A stretch of 64,000 nt of DNA from Affinirhizobium straminoryzae (GTDB taxonomy: Bacteria > Pseudomonadota > Alphaproteobacteria > Rhizobiales > Rhizobiaceae), in the NCBI RefSeq assembly GCF_007004135.1, contig NZ_VJMG01000038.1, positions 24,847 through 88,846 on the forward strand, in the 5' to 3' direction. The translations under genes were made by a program, and so were the position numbers. The notes beneath the pieces were generated by a model. That model searched no databases, was not told where the DNA came from, and saw only the letters and a program-made list of their open reading frames with translations. Shown piece by piece: positions 44,993-54,371 of this stretch (position 1 is its first letter; each line of letters begins with the position of its first letter).

Positions 44993-45561
44993 GTCGCCGT
45001 CGTTCCCATATCGCGCTTCGGCGCCCGATCTACATCGGTTGCGAGGGTGCCTCTGAAGTGGGCTATGCGAGCTTTTTGCAGGATCTTGCGCGCGCGACCA
45101 ACCTGCCGGTTCACTTGCATATTGAAGAACTGGGGCCTGGAACTGGAGATCCGCTCTCGCGCATAGAACTCGCGGTGCTGCGGCTGACGCTGATGCAAAA
45201 GAAGCGGAATGTGCCCGCAGAGCGTTTCGTTCTTTTGGACTTTGACCAAGCAGAGCGGGAACCGCATCGTGCAGCGCGCGCCGTGAAGCTTGCCGCAGAC
45301 AATGCGATTTCAATCGTCTGGCAAAGGCCATGCTTCGAGGCAGTGCTGTTGCGCCATCTGGTGGGCAGGGCGGCTCATCGGCCCCCCGATACGCATGCGG
45401 CTATGAGGGCGCTGGAACGGGAGTGGCCGCACTACCGCAAGCCGATGAGGCGCAGCGATCTGGCACGTCTGATCGACGCAGATGCCGTGCGGCGTGCAGC
45501 CCACGTGGAAGAGGAATTGCAGGCGCTCCTCGCATGTATCGGTCTTTTGTCCGAAGCCTGA
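44989..45561 (+). CDS. rloB: RloB-family protein (TOPRIM-like effector)
   Basis: A 190-residue protein. The family marks are the N-terminal CEGASEVGYASFL (C18-E19, in place of CEGxxTExxY), the acidic strand VLLDFDQAERE and the motif WQRPCFEAVLLRHL, matching the RloB NPCFExWLLLH block. The fold is TOPRIM-like, so a nuclease effector switched by the ATPase is the likely role; activity is inferred. It overlaps the ATPase gene by 4 bases. The C-terminal region is rich in Arg/His. Confidence 0.82.
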   Translation: MSRRRSHIALRRPIYIGCEGASEVGYASFLQDLARATNLPVHLHIEELGPGTGDPLSRIELAVLRLTLMQKKRNVPAERFVLLDFDQAEREPHRAARAVKLAADNAISIVWQRPCFEAVLLRHLVGRAAHRPPDTHAAMRALEREWPHYRKPMRRSDLARLIDADAVRRAAHVEEELQALLACIGLLSEA

Positions 45562-45756
45562 TAATGCTTTTGGCTCTGCGACGGCTTCGGTCGTCGTTCT
45601 CTGTGATAAAGCGGCAATAGGTGCGGCAGTCGTGCCTTGATCCTTCGTTACGTGGAGGGCTTTGCTCATCCTGCGCGCGAAGCGCGCTTCGCTCGGTCGC
45701 CCAGCATGCGTGTCATACTTGTGCTGGCTTCCCGCCCGTCAAGGCAAAATTTTCCT

Positions 45757-45776
45757 GAGATACCACGTAATATATT
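45757..45776. promoter_or_regulatory. GntR operator, copy 2 (sulfurtransferase gene)
   Basis: GAGATACCACGTAATATATT keeps the ACGT core and most arm bases of the site at 42818. It lies 44 bases before the sulfurtransferase start. The 259-base gap 45562-45820 also holds the palindrome CGAAGCGCGCTTCG (45678-45691) and no gene. Confidence 0.6.
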
Positions 45777-45820
45777 TCTGCTTGCCAAGCGCGTGTGCCT
45801 CATAGACGCTAGTCTCTTTC

Positions 45821-46762
45821 ATGGCAGACAGGGTGTGTGTGATGACGGGTGTGGTCAGCGATGCGGTGCGGGCGGATGAGACGGCGGAGGCGGTGCGGGC
45901 GCGCGTGCTGTTGACGCCGCAGCAGGTGCAGGCCTTGCGGCAGGCGGGGGCGGATGTGACGCTGCTTGCGGTCGATTCCATCAATCCCTATACCGGCCGT
46001 CCGGCCTTTTCCGGCGAGCGGATCGAGGGCGCGATCCGGACTGAGGCCTATGCCGATTTCCAGGCGCCGGCCTCGCCGGAGGGCGGGCAGCGGCCGTTGC
46101 CGGAGATTGACGTGTTGCAGGAGAAGGCGCGGGCCTGGGGCTTGCGGCCCGAAAGCACCATCGTGATCTATGATGGCGATCGCAGCATGACGGCCGCGCG
46201 CGCCTGGTGGGTGCTGAAATGGGCGGGCCTGCCGGATGTCCGGGTGCTGGATGGCGGGCTTCCCGCCTGGCTCGCCGCCGGCCTTCCGATCGTTCGCGAC
46301 GATGATGCGGTTCGCACGCCGCCGGCGCCGAGCGCGATCACGCTCTCGCCCGGCCACATGCCGGAACTCGATGCCGAGGGCGCGCTGGCGATGGTCGAGA
46401 CGGGTGTGCTGCTCGATGCGCGCATCCGCCCCAATTACATCGGTGGGCCGGTTGCGCCGGGCTCTGCGCCGCGCGGCCATATTCCGGGCGCGCTGAGTGC
46501 ACCCGCGCCCGACAACGTGACCGATTACGGCAATTTCACCGATGCCGCGACGCTGGCCGAGCTTTACGGGGCGCTCGGCGCAGACGGCTCGCGTCCCGTC
46601 GGCGTCTATTGCGGCGCCGGCATGTCGGCCGCCCATTCCGTGCTGGCGCTCGCCTCGATCGGAATCGATGCGGCGATGTATCCCGGATCCTGGTCGCAAT
46701 GGGTGCATGATCCGTCCCGGCCAGTCGCGGTCGGTGCGCATCCCTATGGAAGAAAAGCATAA
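45821..46762 (+). CDS. sseA: Two-domain rhodanese (thiosulfate/3-mercaptopyruvate sulfurtransferase)
   Basis: A 313-residue tandem rhodanese. The inactive first domain has YDGDRSMTAARAWWVLKWAG and VRVLDGGLPAWLAAG. The second domain carries catalytic C264 in YCGAGMSAAHSVLALASIGI and MYPGSWSQW. CGAGMSA differs from the CGSGVTA of typical 3-mercaptopyruvate enzymes, so the donor is not certain. The ATG at 45821 has no strong ribosome site; an in-frame ATG at 45842 is an alternative. It is predicted to be controlled by GntR through the upstream operator, suggesting handling of sulfur released by the PatB-type lyase. Confidence 0.83.
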   Translation: MADRVCVMTGVVSDAVRADETAEAVRARVLLTPQQVQALRQAGADVTLLAVDSINPYTGRPAFSGERIEGAIRTEAYADFQAPASPEGGQRPLPEIDVLQEKARAWGLRPESTIVIYDGDRSMTAARAWWVLKWAGLPDVRVLDGGLPAWLAAGLPIVRDDDAVRTPPAPSAITLSPGHMPELDAEGALAMVETGVLLDARIRPNYIGGPVAPGSAPRGHIPGALSAPAPDNVTDYGNFTDAATLAELYGALGADGSRPVGVYCGAGMSAAHSVLALASIGIDAAMYPGSWSQWVHDPSRPVAVGAHPYGRKA

Positions 46763-46826
46763 ATTCTAGGCAGCCTCTCGGCGTGACCAAACGCGCGCCA
46801 TCAGGCTTTACAGCAGACGCCGTAAT

Positions 46827-46846
46827 GATATATTTCGTAGTATATC
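46827..46846. promoter_or_regulatory. GntR operator, copy 3 (transporter operon)
   Basis: GATATATTTCGTAGTATATC shares both outer arms (GATATA, TATATC) with the site at 42818. It lies 62 bases before the binding-protein start. Confidence 0.7.
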
Positions 46847-46908
46847 ACAGAGGGCGCAGTCGTCATCCGAGCGGGATGCGGCTGAACAACAGGGTGAAGG
46901 GGTGAACC

Positions 46909-48471
46909 ATGACGATCTGGAAGGCAGTTGCGGCAGCCACGGTGGCGATGCCGCTGATGTGGACGGCAGCGCATGCGCAGGAAGCCGACAAACTGAAGAC
47001 GCTGGTCGTGGCGGTTCCGTCCGATCCGGTGGCGCTTGAGCCCGGCACCAACAAGGCCGAGCCGATCGGCAGCGAAATCATCCTCAACGTGTTCGACACG
47101 CTGGTGGCCTGGACGGCGCCGGACTTCAAACAACTGGAAGGCCGCCTCGCCAAGAGCTGGACCGTGTCCGAGGACGGCAAGGTCTTCGACTTCAAGCTGC
47201 GCGAGGGCGTGAAATTCCAGGATGGCACGCCGTTTGATGCGGCTGCCGTGAAATTCTCGCTGGAGCGCACCAAGGCCGGCAATCCTTACGTGAAGGCCAC
47301 CTTCGACCTCATCAAGGAGATCACGGTCGTTTCGCCGACCGAGCTGAAGATCACGCTCTCGGCCGCCTATCCGGCCTTCCTGTCGATCCTCGCCCAGCCG
47401 CAATCGGCGGTCGTCAGCCCGGCGGCGGTCGCGAAATACGGCGACAAGTTCGCCTCGCATCCGGTGGGCACCGGTCCCTTCGCCTTCAAGAGCGCCCAGG
47501 CCGATACCAATGTGGTGCTGGAAGCCAATCCCGATTATTTCCGCGGCGCGCCGAAGCTGAAGCAGATCATCTACCGCGTCATTCCGGATGCCTCCACCCG
47601 CCGGCTGGAGCTGGAAAATGGCGGCGTCGACATCGTGCAGCAGCAGGGTCAGCTGTCGGCCATCGCCGCCGAGGATATCGGCGCGCTGAAGGCCAACAAG
47701 GACGTGAAGGTCATCGAGACCTCCAGCCAGATCATCCGCCAGCTGGAATTCAACAACAGCAAGACCGATGGTCCCTTCGCCAATGTGAAGGCCCGCGAGG
47801 CGATTGCCCATGCCATCGACTATGACGGCCTGCTGCAGGGCGTGTTCGGCGGCACGGCCGAGCGCGTTTATGGTCCGCTCACTTCCAACAGCTGGGCCTT
47901 CAACCCGAAGATGAAGGAACTGGCGCCGAAATACGATCCGGCGCTGGCCAAGAAGCTGCTCGCCGAAGCCGGCGTCAACCCCGCCAGCATCACCTTGAAG
48001 CTCTACAGCTTCCAGGGCCCGCTGTGGGGCGCGGTCGCCACCTTCGTGCAGGCGAACCTCGCCGATATCGGCATCAATGCGACGATCGAGCAGACGGAAT
48101 TCCCGGCGCTGCGCACGCTGCAGACATCCGGCCAGTTCGATGTGGCCCTCGATGGCCGCCAGCCCTGGTACAATGACCCGGATGCGCACATCACCATCGG
48201 CTATCTCTCCTCGCTCGCCAACACGGCTATGACCTTCCGCATGCCGGCCGACAAGGATCTGGACGCCCTGATCCTCAAGGCGCAGCAGACGCCGGACCAG
48301 GAGGCCCGCAAGGCGCTCTATTTCCAGATCCAGGAAGAGATCGCCAAGCGCGTGCCCGGCGCCTATCTGTTCAGCCCGAAGCTGATCGTCTATGCCCGCG
48401 CCAATGTGGAGGGCCTGGTCATCAACAGCGCCCCGCCGCTCAACGAATACTGGTCCGTCTTCAAGAAGTGA
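46909..48471 (+). CDS. Peptide/nickel-type ABC transporter substrate-binding protein
   Basis: A 520-residue SBP_bac_5 (cluster C) lipid-free periplasmic protein. The signal peptide ends AHA-Q at residue 23. The family motifs LAKSWTVSEDGKVFDFKLRE, GVKFQDGTPFDAAAVKFSLE and VGTGPFAFKS are clear. It would bind a peptide-like or small nitrogenous solute for the two permeases downstream. AAGGGG lies close before the ATG. It is first in a six-gene operon under the operator at 46827, with a terminator-like hairpin separating it from the permease genes. Confidence 0.9.
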   Translation: MTIWKAVAAATVAMPLMWTAAHAQEADKLKTLVVAVPSDPVALEPGTNKAEPIGSEIILNVFDTLVAWTAPDFKQLEGRLAKSWTVSEDGKVFDFKLREGVKFQDGTPFDAAAVKFSLERTKAGNPYVKATFDLIKEITVVSPTELKITLSAAYPAFLSILAQPQSAVVSPAAVAKYGDKFASHPVGTGPFAFKSAQADTNVVLEANPDYFRGAPKLKQIIYRVIPDASTRRLELENGGVDIVQQQGQLSAIAAEDIGALKANKDVKVIETSSQIIRQLEFNNSKTDGPFANVKAREAIAHAIDYDGLLQGVFGGTAERVYGPLTSNSWAFNPKMKELAPKYDPALAKKLLAEAGVNPASITLKLYSFQGPLWGAVATFVQANLADIGINATIEQTEFPALRTLQTSGQFDVALDGRQPWYNDPDAHITIGYLSSLANTAMTFRMPADKDLDALILKAQQTPDQEARKALYFQIQEEIAKRVPGAYLFSPKLIVYARANVEGLVINSAPPLNEYWSVFKK

Positions 48472-48487
48472 CGGATCGAGGCGATCC

Positions 48488-48515
48488 CCGGCGGCCGGTT
48501 GCGGCCGCCGGTTTT
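48488..48515 (+). terminator. Partial terminator between binding-protein and permease genes
   Basis: CCGGCGGC (48488-48495), 8-base loop, GCCGCCGG (48504-48511), then TTTT. A second small hairpin CCGGTT-TTG-AACCGG (48508-48522) shares bases with the first stem. This layout would make more binding protein than permease. Confidence 0.6.
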
Positions 48516-48607
48516 GAACCGGCCGGACGGAGAGGCGAGGATGGCATCCCGCATCTCAGTCGGCCGGGTCGGCCGTTCGGGCCGGCCCAGACAAGTGAGC
48601 AGGAGCC

Positions 48608-49618
<1,011 letters not shown>

Positions 49619-49622
49619 GGCC

Positions 49623-50462
49623 ATGCACGAACTCCTGATCTTCCTCAAGCGCAATACGCTCGCCGTCGTCGGCCTCGTGATCCTGCTGTTCCTGGTCGGC
49701 CTCATCACCGTCGGTCCTTGGCTGACGAGCTACTTGCCGACCAGGCTCGACATCCTGCACAAGCTGGCAGCCCCGAGCACAAGTCACTGGCTGGGCACCG
49801 ATGCCTTCGGCCGCGATGTGCTGACCCGCATCATGTATGGCGGGCAGGCGACGCTTTCGATCGGCGTCGGCGTGGTGGCGATCGCCTTTGCCGTCGGCGT
49901 GTTCTTCGGCGTGCTGGCGGGCTTTGCCGGCGGCTGGCTGGACAGCGTGATCATGCGCGTGGTGGATGCCATCCTGGCCTTCCCGGCGCTGGTGCTGGCG
50001 ATTGCGCTGTCGGCCGCCTTCGGCCCCAGCCTGCAGAACGCCATGCTGGCCGTCGCCATCACGCTTGCCCCGCAATTTGCCCGGGTGGCGCGCAGCCAGG
50101 CGCTCACCATTTCGGTGAAGCCCTATGTCGAGGCGGCGATCTCGCTCGGCCTGTCGCGCCGGCGCATCCTGCTTCGCTACATTCTCGTCAACGGCCTCGG
50201 GCCGCTTCTGGTGCAATCCACCCTTGCGCTCGGCAGCGCCATCCTGCAGACGGCAAGCCTCGGCTTTCTCGGTCTCGGCGCCCAGCCGCCGATGGCCGAA
50301 TGGGGGGCGGATGTCTCGGCCAACCTGCAATATGTGCGCAGCGCCGCCTGGGTGGCGCTCGCCCCCGGCATGGCGATCCTGCTCGCCGTGCTTGCCTTCA
50401 ACCTGATCGGCGATTCGCTGGCGGACTGGATGAACCCGCGCCGCCGCAACGCCATCGACTAG
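49623..50462 (+). CDS. Peptide-type ABC transporter permease (DppC family)
   Basis: A 279-residue partner permease. Family marks are HWLGTDAFGRDVLTRIMYGG, the EAA loop YVEAAISLGLSRRRILLRYI, and the end LIGDSLADWMNPRRRNAID. Five to six membrane segments are visible. The start ATG at 49623 follows the DppB-type stop closely. No ATPase gene follows in this operon, so the transporter must use ATPases coded elsewhere. Confidence 0.92.
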   Translation: MHELLIFLKRNTLAVVGLVILLFLVGLITVGPWLTSYLPTRLDILHKLAAPSTSHWLGTDAFGRDVLTRIMYGGQATLSIGVGVVAIAFAVGVFFGVLAGFAGGWLDSVIMRVVDAILAFPALVLAIALSAAFGPSLQNAMLAVAITLAPQFARVARSQALTISVKPYVEAAISLGLSRRRILLRYILVNGLGPLLVQSTLALGSAILQTASLGFLGLGAQPPMAEWGADVSANLQYVRSAAWVALAPGMAILLAVLAFNLIGDSLADWMNPRRRNAID

Positions 50463-50474
50463 GACTTTTCCCCC

Positions 50475-51860
50475 GTGACGGACCTCACCCTTGCGCTCGA
50501 GAAAGTCGATTTCCTGCCGCCGACGCGGGTGACCGACGATACCAGCGTGCTGACGCTGAAAAACCTCGTCTTCGAACCGCTGCTGAAATGGCAGGACGGC
50601 TTTGCCCGCCCGGGGCTGTTCTCCGGCTGGTCGCATGCCGAGGGCGGGCGCCTGTGGCAGTTCACGCTGCGCGAGGGCGCAACCTTCCATGACGGCAAGC
50701 CCTGCACGGCCGACGACGTGCTCGCCTTCATCGACGGCATCCTGCAGGCGGTCGATACGTTCGGCATGAAATGGTCCTATGCGCGCTATCTGGCCGAGGC
50801 GACGATCCGCGCCGTCTCGCCCGGCGTGGTCGAGGTCCGCAATCCGCGCCCCTTCGCCGATATTCTCGACATCTTTTCCGAATTCTACATCTGCCGCCTC
50901 GATGGCGCGGGCCGGGCGATCCTGGGCACCGGGCGCTACCGGGTCGCGGAATTTTCCGCCGGCGAAAGCGCCGTGCTGGAGAAGGTTGCGGCCGGTTCCG
51001 GCCCGGCCCGCATCGTGGCCAGGGCCTGCAAAAGCGCCGAGGCACGGCTTGCGCTGCTCAAGACGGGGGAGGTCGATGCCGCGCTGAACCTCGAGCGCGT
51101 CGAGCAGCGGCTCGATTTTTCCGAACGCTTCCAGTGGGGCAGGGCGGTCAACACGCTGTCGGTGATGTATTACCTGAACTGCAGCGAAGGTCTGTTCCGC
51201 GATCCGGCGGCACGGCTTGCCGTCAACCATGCCGTCGATACGGTGCGGCTGGCGGACGAGATCTTTCACGGGCTTGCCGTTGCGTCCTCCACCATCGTCA
51301 GCCCGCATCATCTGGGCGCCCGGCGGGCCGGCCTTGCGCCGATCCCCTATGATCCGGACAAGGCGCGCCGCCTCATCGATGGCGTTGCGAGCGCCGGCCC
51401 GATCCGTCTGCGCACGCCGACCTTCATGCCGGAACGCGCGCCGGAGGTGAGCCGTTACGTGGCGGATGCGCTGACAGCCGTCGGTCTGACGGTCGAGATC
51501 GAGACGGAGCACGACCGCCCCGAATATGCCCGCCAGATCGGCCGCAAGGAGATGGGCGACATGGCGATCTTCGATTCCTCGCCGCACAGCACCTTCCGCA
51601 TTCTTGACGACAAGATCTCCAGCCGCACGCGCGCCGTGTGGTGGCAGGGCTATGACGATGCCGAAACCGAAGCGCTGATTGCCGCCGCCAATGCGGCGGT
51701 GGAGGACGAGGCGCGCGAGGCCGCCTATGCGCGCTGCCTCACGCGCCTGCACGACAACCCGCCCTGGCTCTATCTCGTCCATCCCGTCGACGTGTTTGCC
51801 GCACGTCCCGGCATCGGAGGGCTTGCAATCGACGCCAAGGGCACGCTGACCATTGCCTGA
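50475..51860 (+). CDS. SBP_bac_5-like protein without a signal peptide
   Basis: A 461-residue homologue of peptide-binding proteins starting at GTG 50475. The binding-protein blocks LFSGWSHAEGGRLWQFTLRE, GATFHDGKPCTADDVLAFID and AVNHAVDTVRLADEIFHGLA are present. The N-terminus MTDLTLALEKVDFLPPTRVT has no signal sequence or lipobox, and I see no better upstream start. It is therefore probably cytoplasmic, or the gene lost its export signal. It lies 12 bases after the DppC-type gene, where ATPase genes are usually found. It might act as an intracellular solute sensor or carrier; this is inference. Confidence 0.78.
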   Translation: MTDLTLALEKVDFLPPTRVTDDTSVLTLKNLVFEPLLKWQDGFARPGLFSGWSHAEGGRLWQFTLREGATFHDGKPCTADDVLAFIDGILQAVDTFGMKWSYARYLAEATIRAVSPGVVEVRNPRPFADILDIFSEFYICRLDGAGRAILGTGRYRVAEFSAGESAVLEKVAAGSGPARIVARACKSAEARLALLKTGEVDAALNLERVEQRLDFSERFQWGRAVNTLSVMYYLNCSEGLFRDPAARLAVNHAVDTVRLADEIFHGLAVASSTIVSPHHLGARRAGLAPIPYDPDKARRLIDGVASAGPIRLRTPTFMPERAPEVSRYVADALTAVGLTVEIETEHDRPEYARQIGRKEMGDMAIFDSSPHSTFRILDDKISSRTRAVWWQGYDDAETEALIAAANAAVEDEAREAAYARCLTRLHDNPPWLYLVHPVDVFAARPGIGGLAIDAKGTLTIA

Positions 51861-51873
51861 TAAGGACCGCACC

Positions 51874-52254
51874 ATGCAGAAAGACTATTCGATCACCTTC
51901 TTCTACTATGACGACATCCTGGCCGTTGCGCCCTTCTATGAGGATGTGCTCGGCTTCGAACTGGTCCTGGATCAGGGCATGGCGCGCATCTATCGTATTG
52001 CCGGCCAATGCTATTTCGGCATTGTCGATGGCAATCGCGGCCACCTGAAGCATCAGGAGAAGAGTGCCGTTCTGCTGACCATCGTCGCGCAGGATGTCGA
52101 GGGCTGGCATGCGAAGCTGAAGGCGGCGGGCGTTCCCGGCCTCTCTGACATGCTGCGCGGCCGCTTCTGCGAGCATTTCTTCTTCGAGGACCCGGCCGGC
52201 TATGCGATCGAGATCCAGCGCTTCCACAATCCGGACGTTGCAAAACTGTTCTGA
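51874..52254 (+). CDS. VOC-family (glyoxalase/dioxygenase-fold) protein
   Basis: A 126-residue single VOC module pair. It starts SITFFYYDDILAVAPFYEDV and LGFELVLDQGMARIYRIAG, and ends FFFEDPAGYAIEIQRF, the usual end with a metal-ligand glutamate (IEIQ). The first expected His/Glu ligand is not obvious, so metal binding is uncertain. It may be a lyase, epimerase or binding protein for the transported compound. The ATG at 51874 follows AAGGA. It is inside the transporter operon, 13 bases after its neighbour. Confidence 0.75.
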   Translation: MQKDYSITFFYYDDILAVAPFYEDVLGFELVLDQGMARIYRIAGQCYFGIVDGNRGHLKHQEKSAVLLTIVAQDVEGWHAKLKAAGVPGLSDMLRGRFCEHFFFEDPAGYAIEIQRFHNPDVAKLF

Positions 52255-52268
52255 GGGAGAGACACACG

Positions 52269-54341
52269 ATGATCGCGCGCGTCGACCGTCTGCGGCAGGT
52301 GCTTCTCGACCATGCCCTGACCCTTGGTCCGTCCCCCCTGATGGCGCGGCCGGATGGCAGCGTGGCAACGCTTGCCGAAGGCTATATTCCGCTGCTGGTG
52401 AATTTCACCGAGGAGGACAAGGCCGCCAAGGGCCTGCGCAAGCTGAAGGAGCAGGCTGAGCCCGAGCCGCCGGTCTATTTCTCGGCGCTGGAAATGGCGC
52501 GCGATCATGACGCCCTGCTGCTGGTGGGCGAGACCGGCAGCGGGAAAACCACCTTTGCCCGGCATCTGGCGCTCGGCCTTGCCGAGGGCGGGCTTGCGCC
52601 GAAGCCGGTGGTGCGCAACGAATTCGGGCTTGTCCGGGACGAAGCCTGGTTGCCGGCGGGAGAGCCTGCCGGCAGGGCCCGTGTGCTGCCGCTCTGCGTG
52701 ACGCTGAAGCCTTCCAGGCGCTTCCACGCCCTGCTGGAAGCGCGCATGCCGGGCATTGAGGCGCTGCTGTCTGCCGAGGACTGGGTGAGCGGCGAGGACA
52801 GCCTGCTGATCGTGCTCGACGGGCTGGAGATCGTCGGCGCCGGCGCCCGCCAGCTGCTGGAGGATGCCGCCCGCTTTAAGGCGCAGTTCCGTGGCGTGCG
52901 TCTCCTGGCGCTTGCCGAGACGGCGGCCACCGCCGCGCTCGTGCCGCCTGCGCCCTTCGTCCGTCATGCGCTGCTTCCGCTTCTGGCCACACAACGCATC
53001 GCGGCGGCGAAGAGGCTTGCCGGCCTCGACGTGCGGGAAAGCCGCATCGGCCTTGGTGCGGCTGCGGCCAATCCAGCCCAGTTTGCCATGGCGCTTTCGG
53101 CCGCCACGGCCTCCGAAACGGCCGAGGACATCACCGACGCCTGGCTCGACCGCATTGCCGGCGAGCCGCAGACGGCGCGTCTCATCTGTGGACTGGCGGC
53201 GGATGCCCTGAGCGGCAAGCTGCAGGAAGCCGATCTTCTGCCGGTACAGCGCGTGCGCCAGTTGCTCGCCGCGCGTCACCTTTCCGGCGAGCCGGCAGAG
53301 GCGGCCGTCGACCCCTTCCGTCGCCAGCCGTCGCTCTATGCACCCGTGCTGCGCAGCATCGCCGCGCGTCTTGCCGGGTCCGGAAAGGCGGCGTCGCTGG
53401 TTGAACAGCTGATCGCGGGCGAAGGAGAGGCGGCGCTGCGCGGCGCGCTGCTCGCCTGCGAATTCGAGATGGCGCCCGTGCTGAGGGACGCCGTCAAGGA
53501 CCGGCTGCTGATGATCGTCACGACAGGCGCGCTGACCGCCGTGGAGCGCGAACGGGCCGGGCGCAGGCTGTCTGCCTGGGGTGATCCGCGCGATCTGGAG
53601 GCGCTGGCGGAGGTGCCGGCCGGCACCTTCACCTTCGGTGCGAACACCCATCCGAATTCCGCCCCGCCGCATGCGCTGACCTTGCCGGCCTTCCGCATCG
53701 GCCTTTATCCGGTGACCAATCGCAGCTACGGCGCCTTCGTCCGCGAGACGGGCCGGCTCTGGCGCAGCCCCGACGGGTTTGATGCCGAGCGGCTGAGCGC
53801 GCCGGCGACCGATCTGACCTGGCGCGATGCCATGGCCTATTGCGACTGGCTGACGGCACGCTGGCAAGCCGAGGGCCGCATCGGCGCGAACGAGAGCGTG
53901 CGACTGCCGACCGAGCCGGAATGGGAGCGCGCCGCGCGCGGCGACCAGCCGGATCGGGGCGAGGCCATCACCTATCCCTGGGGCCAGCACTGGCAGGAGG
54001 ATTCAGCCAATTCCGAGGAGGCGGGCTTCAACACCACCTGTACCGTCGGCCTGTTTGCCAGGGGGCGCTCCCCCTATGGCTGTTTCGACATGGCGGGGCA
54101 GGTGTGGGAATGGTGCACGACACTGTGGGGTGACGACATGGCGACTCCGCATTTCCGCTACCCTTACGCCGAGGATGGCCGCGAGGCGGAAGATGCCGGC
54201 CCCGCGATCCGCCGGGTGCTGCGCGGCGGCTGCTTCAGCAGCGGCTGGCAGAAGGCCTGCGCCACCTATCGCGGCAGCCTGGAGCCTGACGGTTTCTGGC
54301 GCGGCAACGGATTTCGCGTGGTGGTCGCACCGAAGGGGTAG
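52269..54341 (+). CDS. NTPase-formylglycine-generating-enzyme-like fusion protein
   Basis: A 690-residue two-part protein. Residues 80-400 are a STAND/NACHT-like NTPase with Walker A GETGSGKTT (87-95) and Walker B LLIVLDGLE (179-187). Residues about 447-690 are a SUMF1/FGE-sulfatase domain with VPAGTFTFGA, LPAFRIGLYPVTNRSYGAFV, RLPTEPEWERAARGD, GQVWEWCTT and a C-terminal NGFRVV. The catalytic segment reads RGGCFSSGWQKACATYR. The second copper cysteine position is C664, but the partner five residues before is glycine, while an extra C655 is present. True FGE activity is therefore doubtful. It is last in the transporter operon. Function unknown. Confidence 0.8.
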   Translation: MIARVDRLRQVLLDHALTLGPSPLMARPDGSVATLAEGYIPLLVNFTEEDKAAKGLRKLKEQAEPEPPVYFSALEMARDHDALLLVGETGSGKTTFARHLALGLAEGGLAPKPVVRNEFGLVRDEAWLPAGEPAGRARVLPLCVTLKPSRRFHALLEARMPGIEALLSAEDWVSGEDSLLIVLDGLEIVGAGARQLLEDAARFKAQFRGVRLLALAETAATAALVPPAPFVRHALLPLLATQRIAAAKRLAGLDVRESRIGLGAAAANPAQFAMALSAATASETAEDITDAWLDRIAGEPQTARLICGLAADALSGKLQEADLLPVQRVRQLLAARHLSGEPAEAAVDPFRRQPSLYAPVLRSIAARLAGSGKAASLVEQLIAGEGEAALRGALLACEFEMAPVLRDAVKDRLLMIVTTGALTAVERERAGRRLSAWGDPRDLEALAEVPAGTFTFGANTHPNSAPPHALTLPAFRIGLYPVTNRSYGAFVRETGRLWRSPDGFDAERLSAPATDLTWRDAMAYCDWLTARWQAEGRIGANESVRLPTEPEWERAARGDQPDRGEAITYPWGQHWQEDSANSEEAGFNTTCTVGLFARGRSPYGCFDMAGQVWEWCTTLWGDDMATPHFRYPYAEDGREAEDAGPAIRRVLRGGCFSSGWQKACATYRGSLEPDGFWRGNGFRVVVAPKG

Positions 54342-54371
54342 CCTCGGGCGTCTATCCTTGAGACGTCTCGT

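Noticed and set aside
45678..45691. Palindrome CGAAGCGCGCTTCG as a possible terminator for the RloB-type gene
   Set aside because: No T-run and over 110 bases past the stop; may be part of an intergenic repeat, so only noted under the operator entry.
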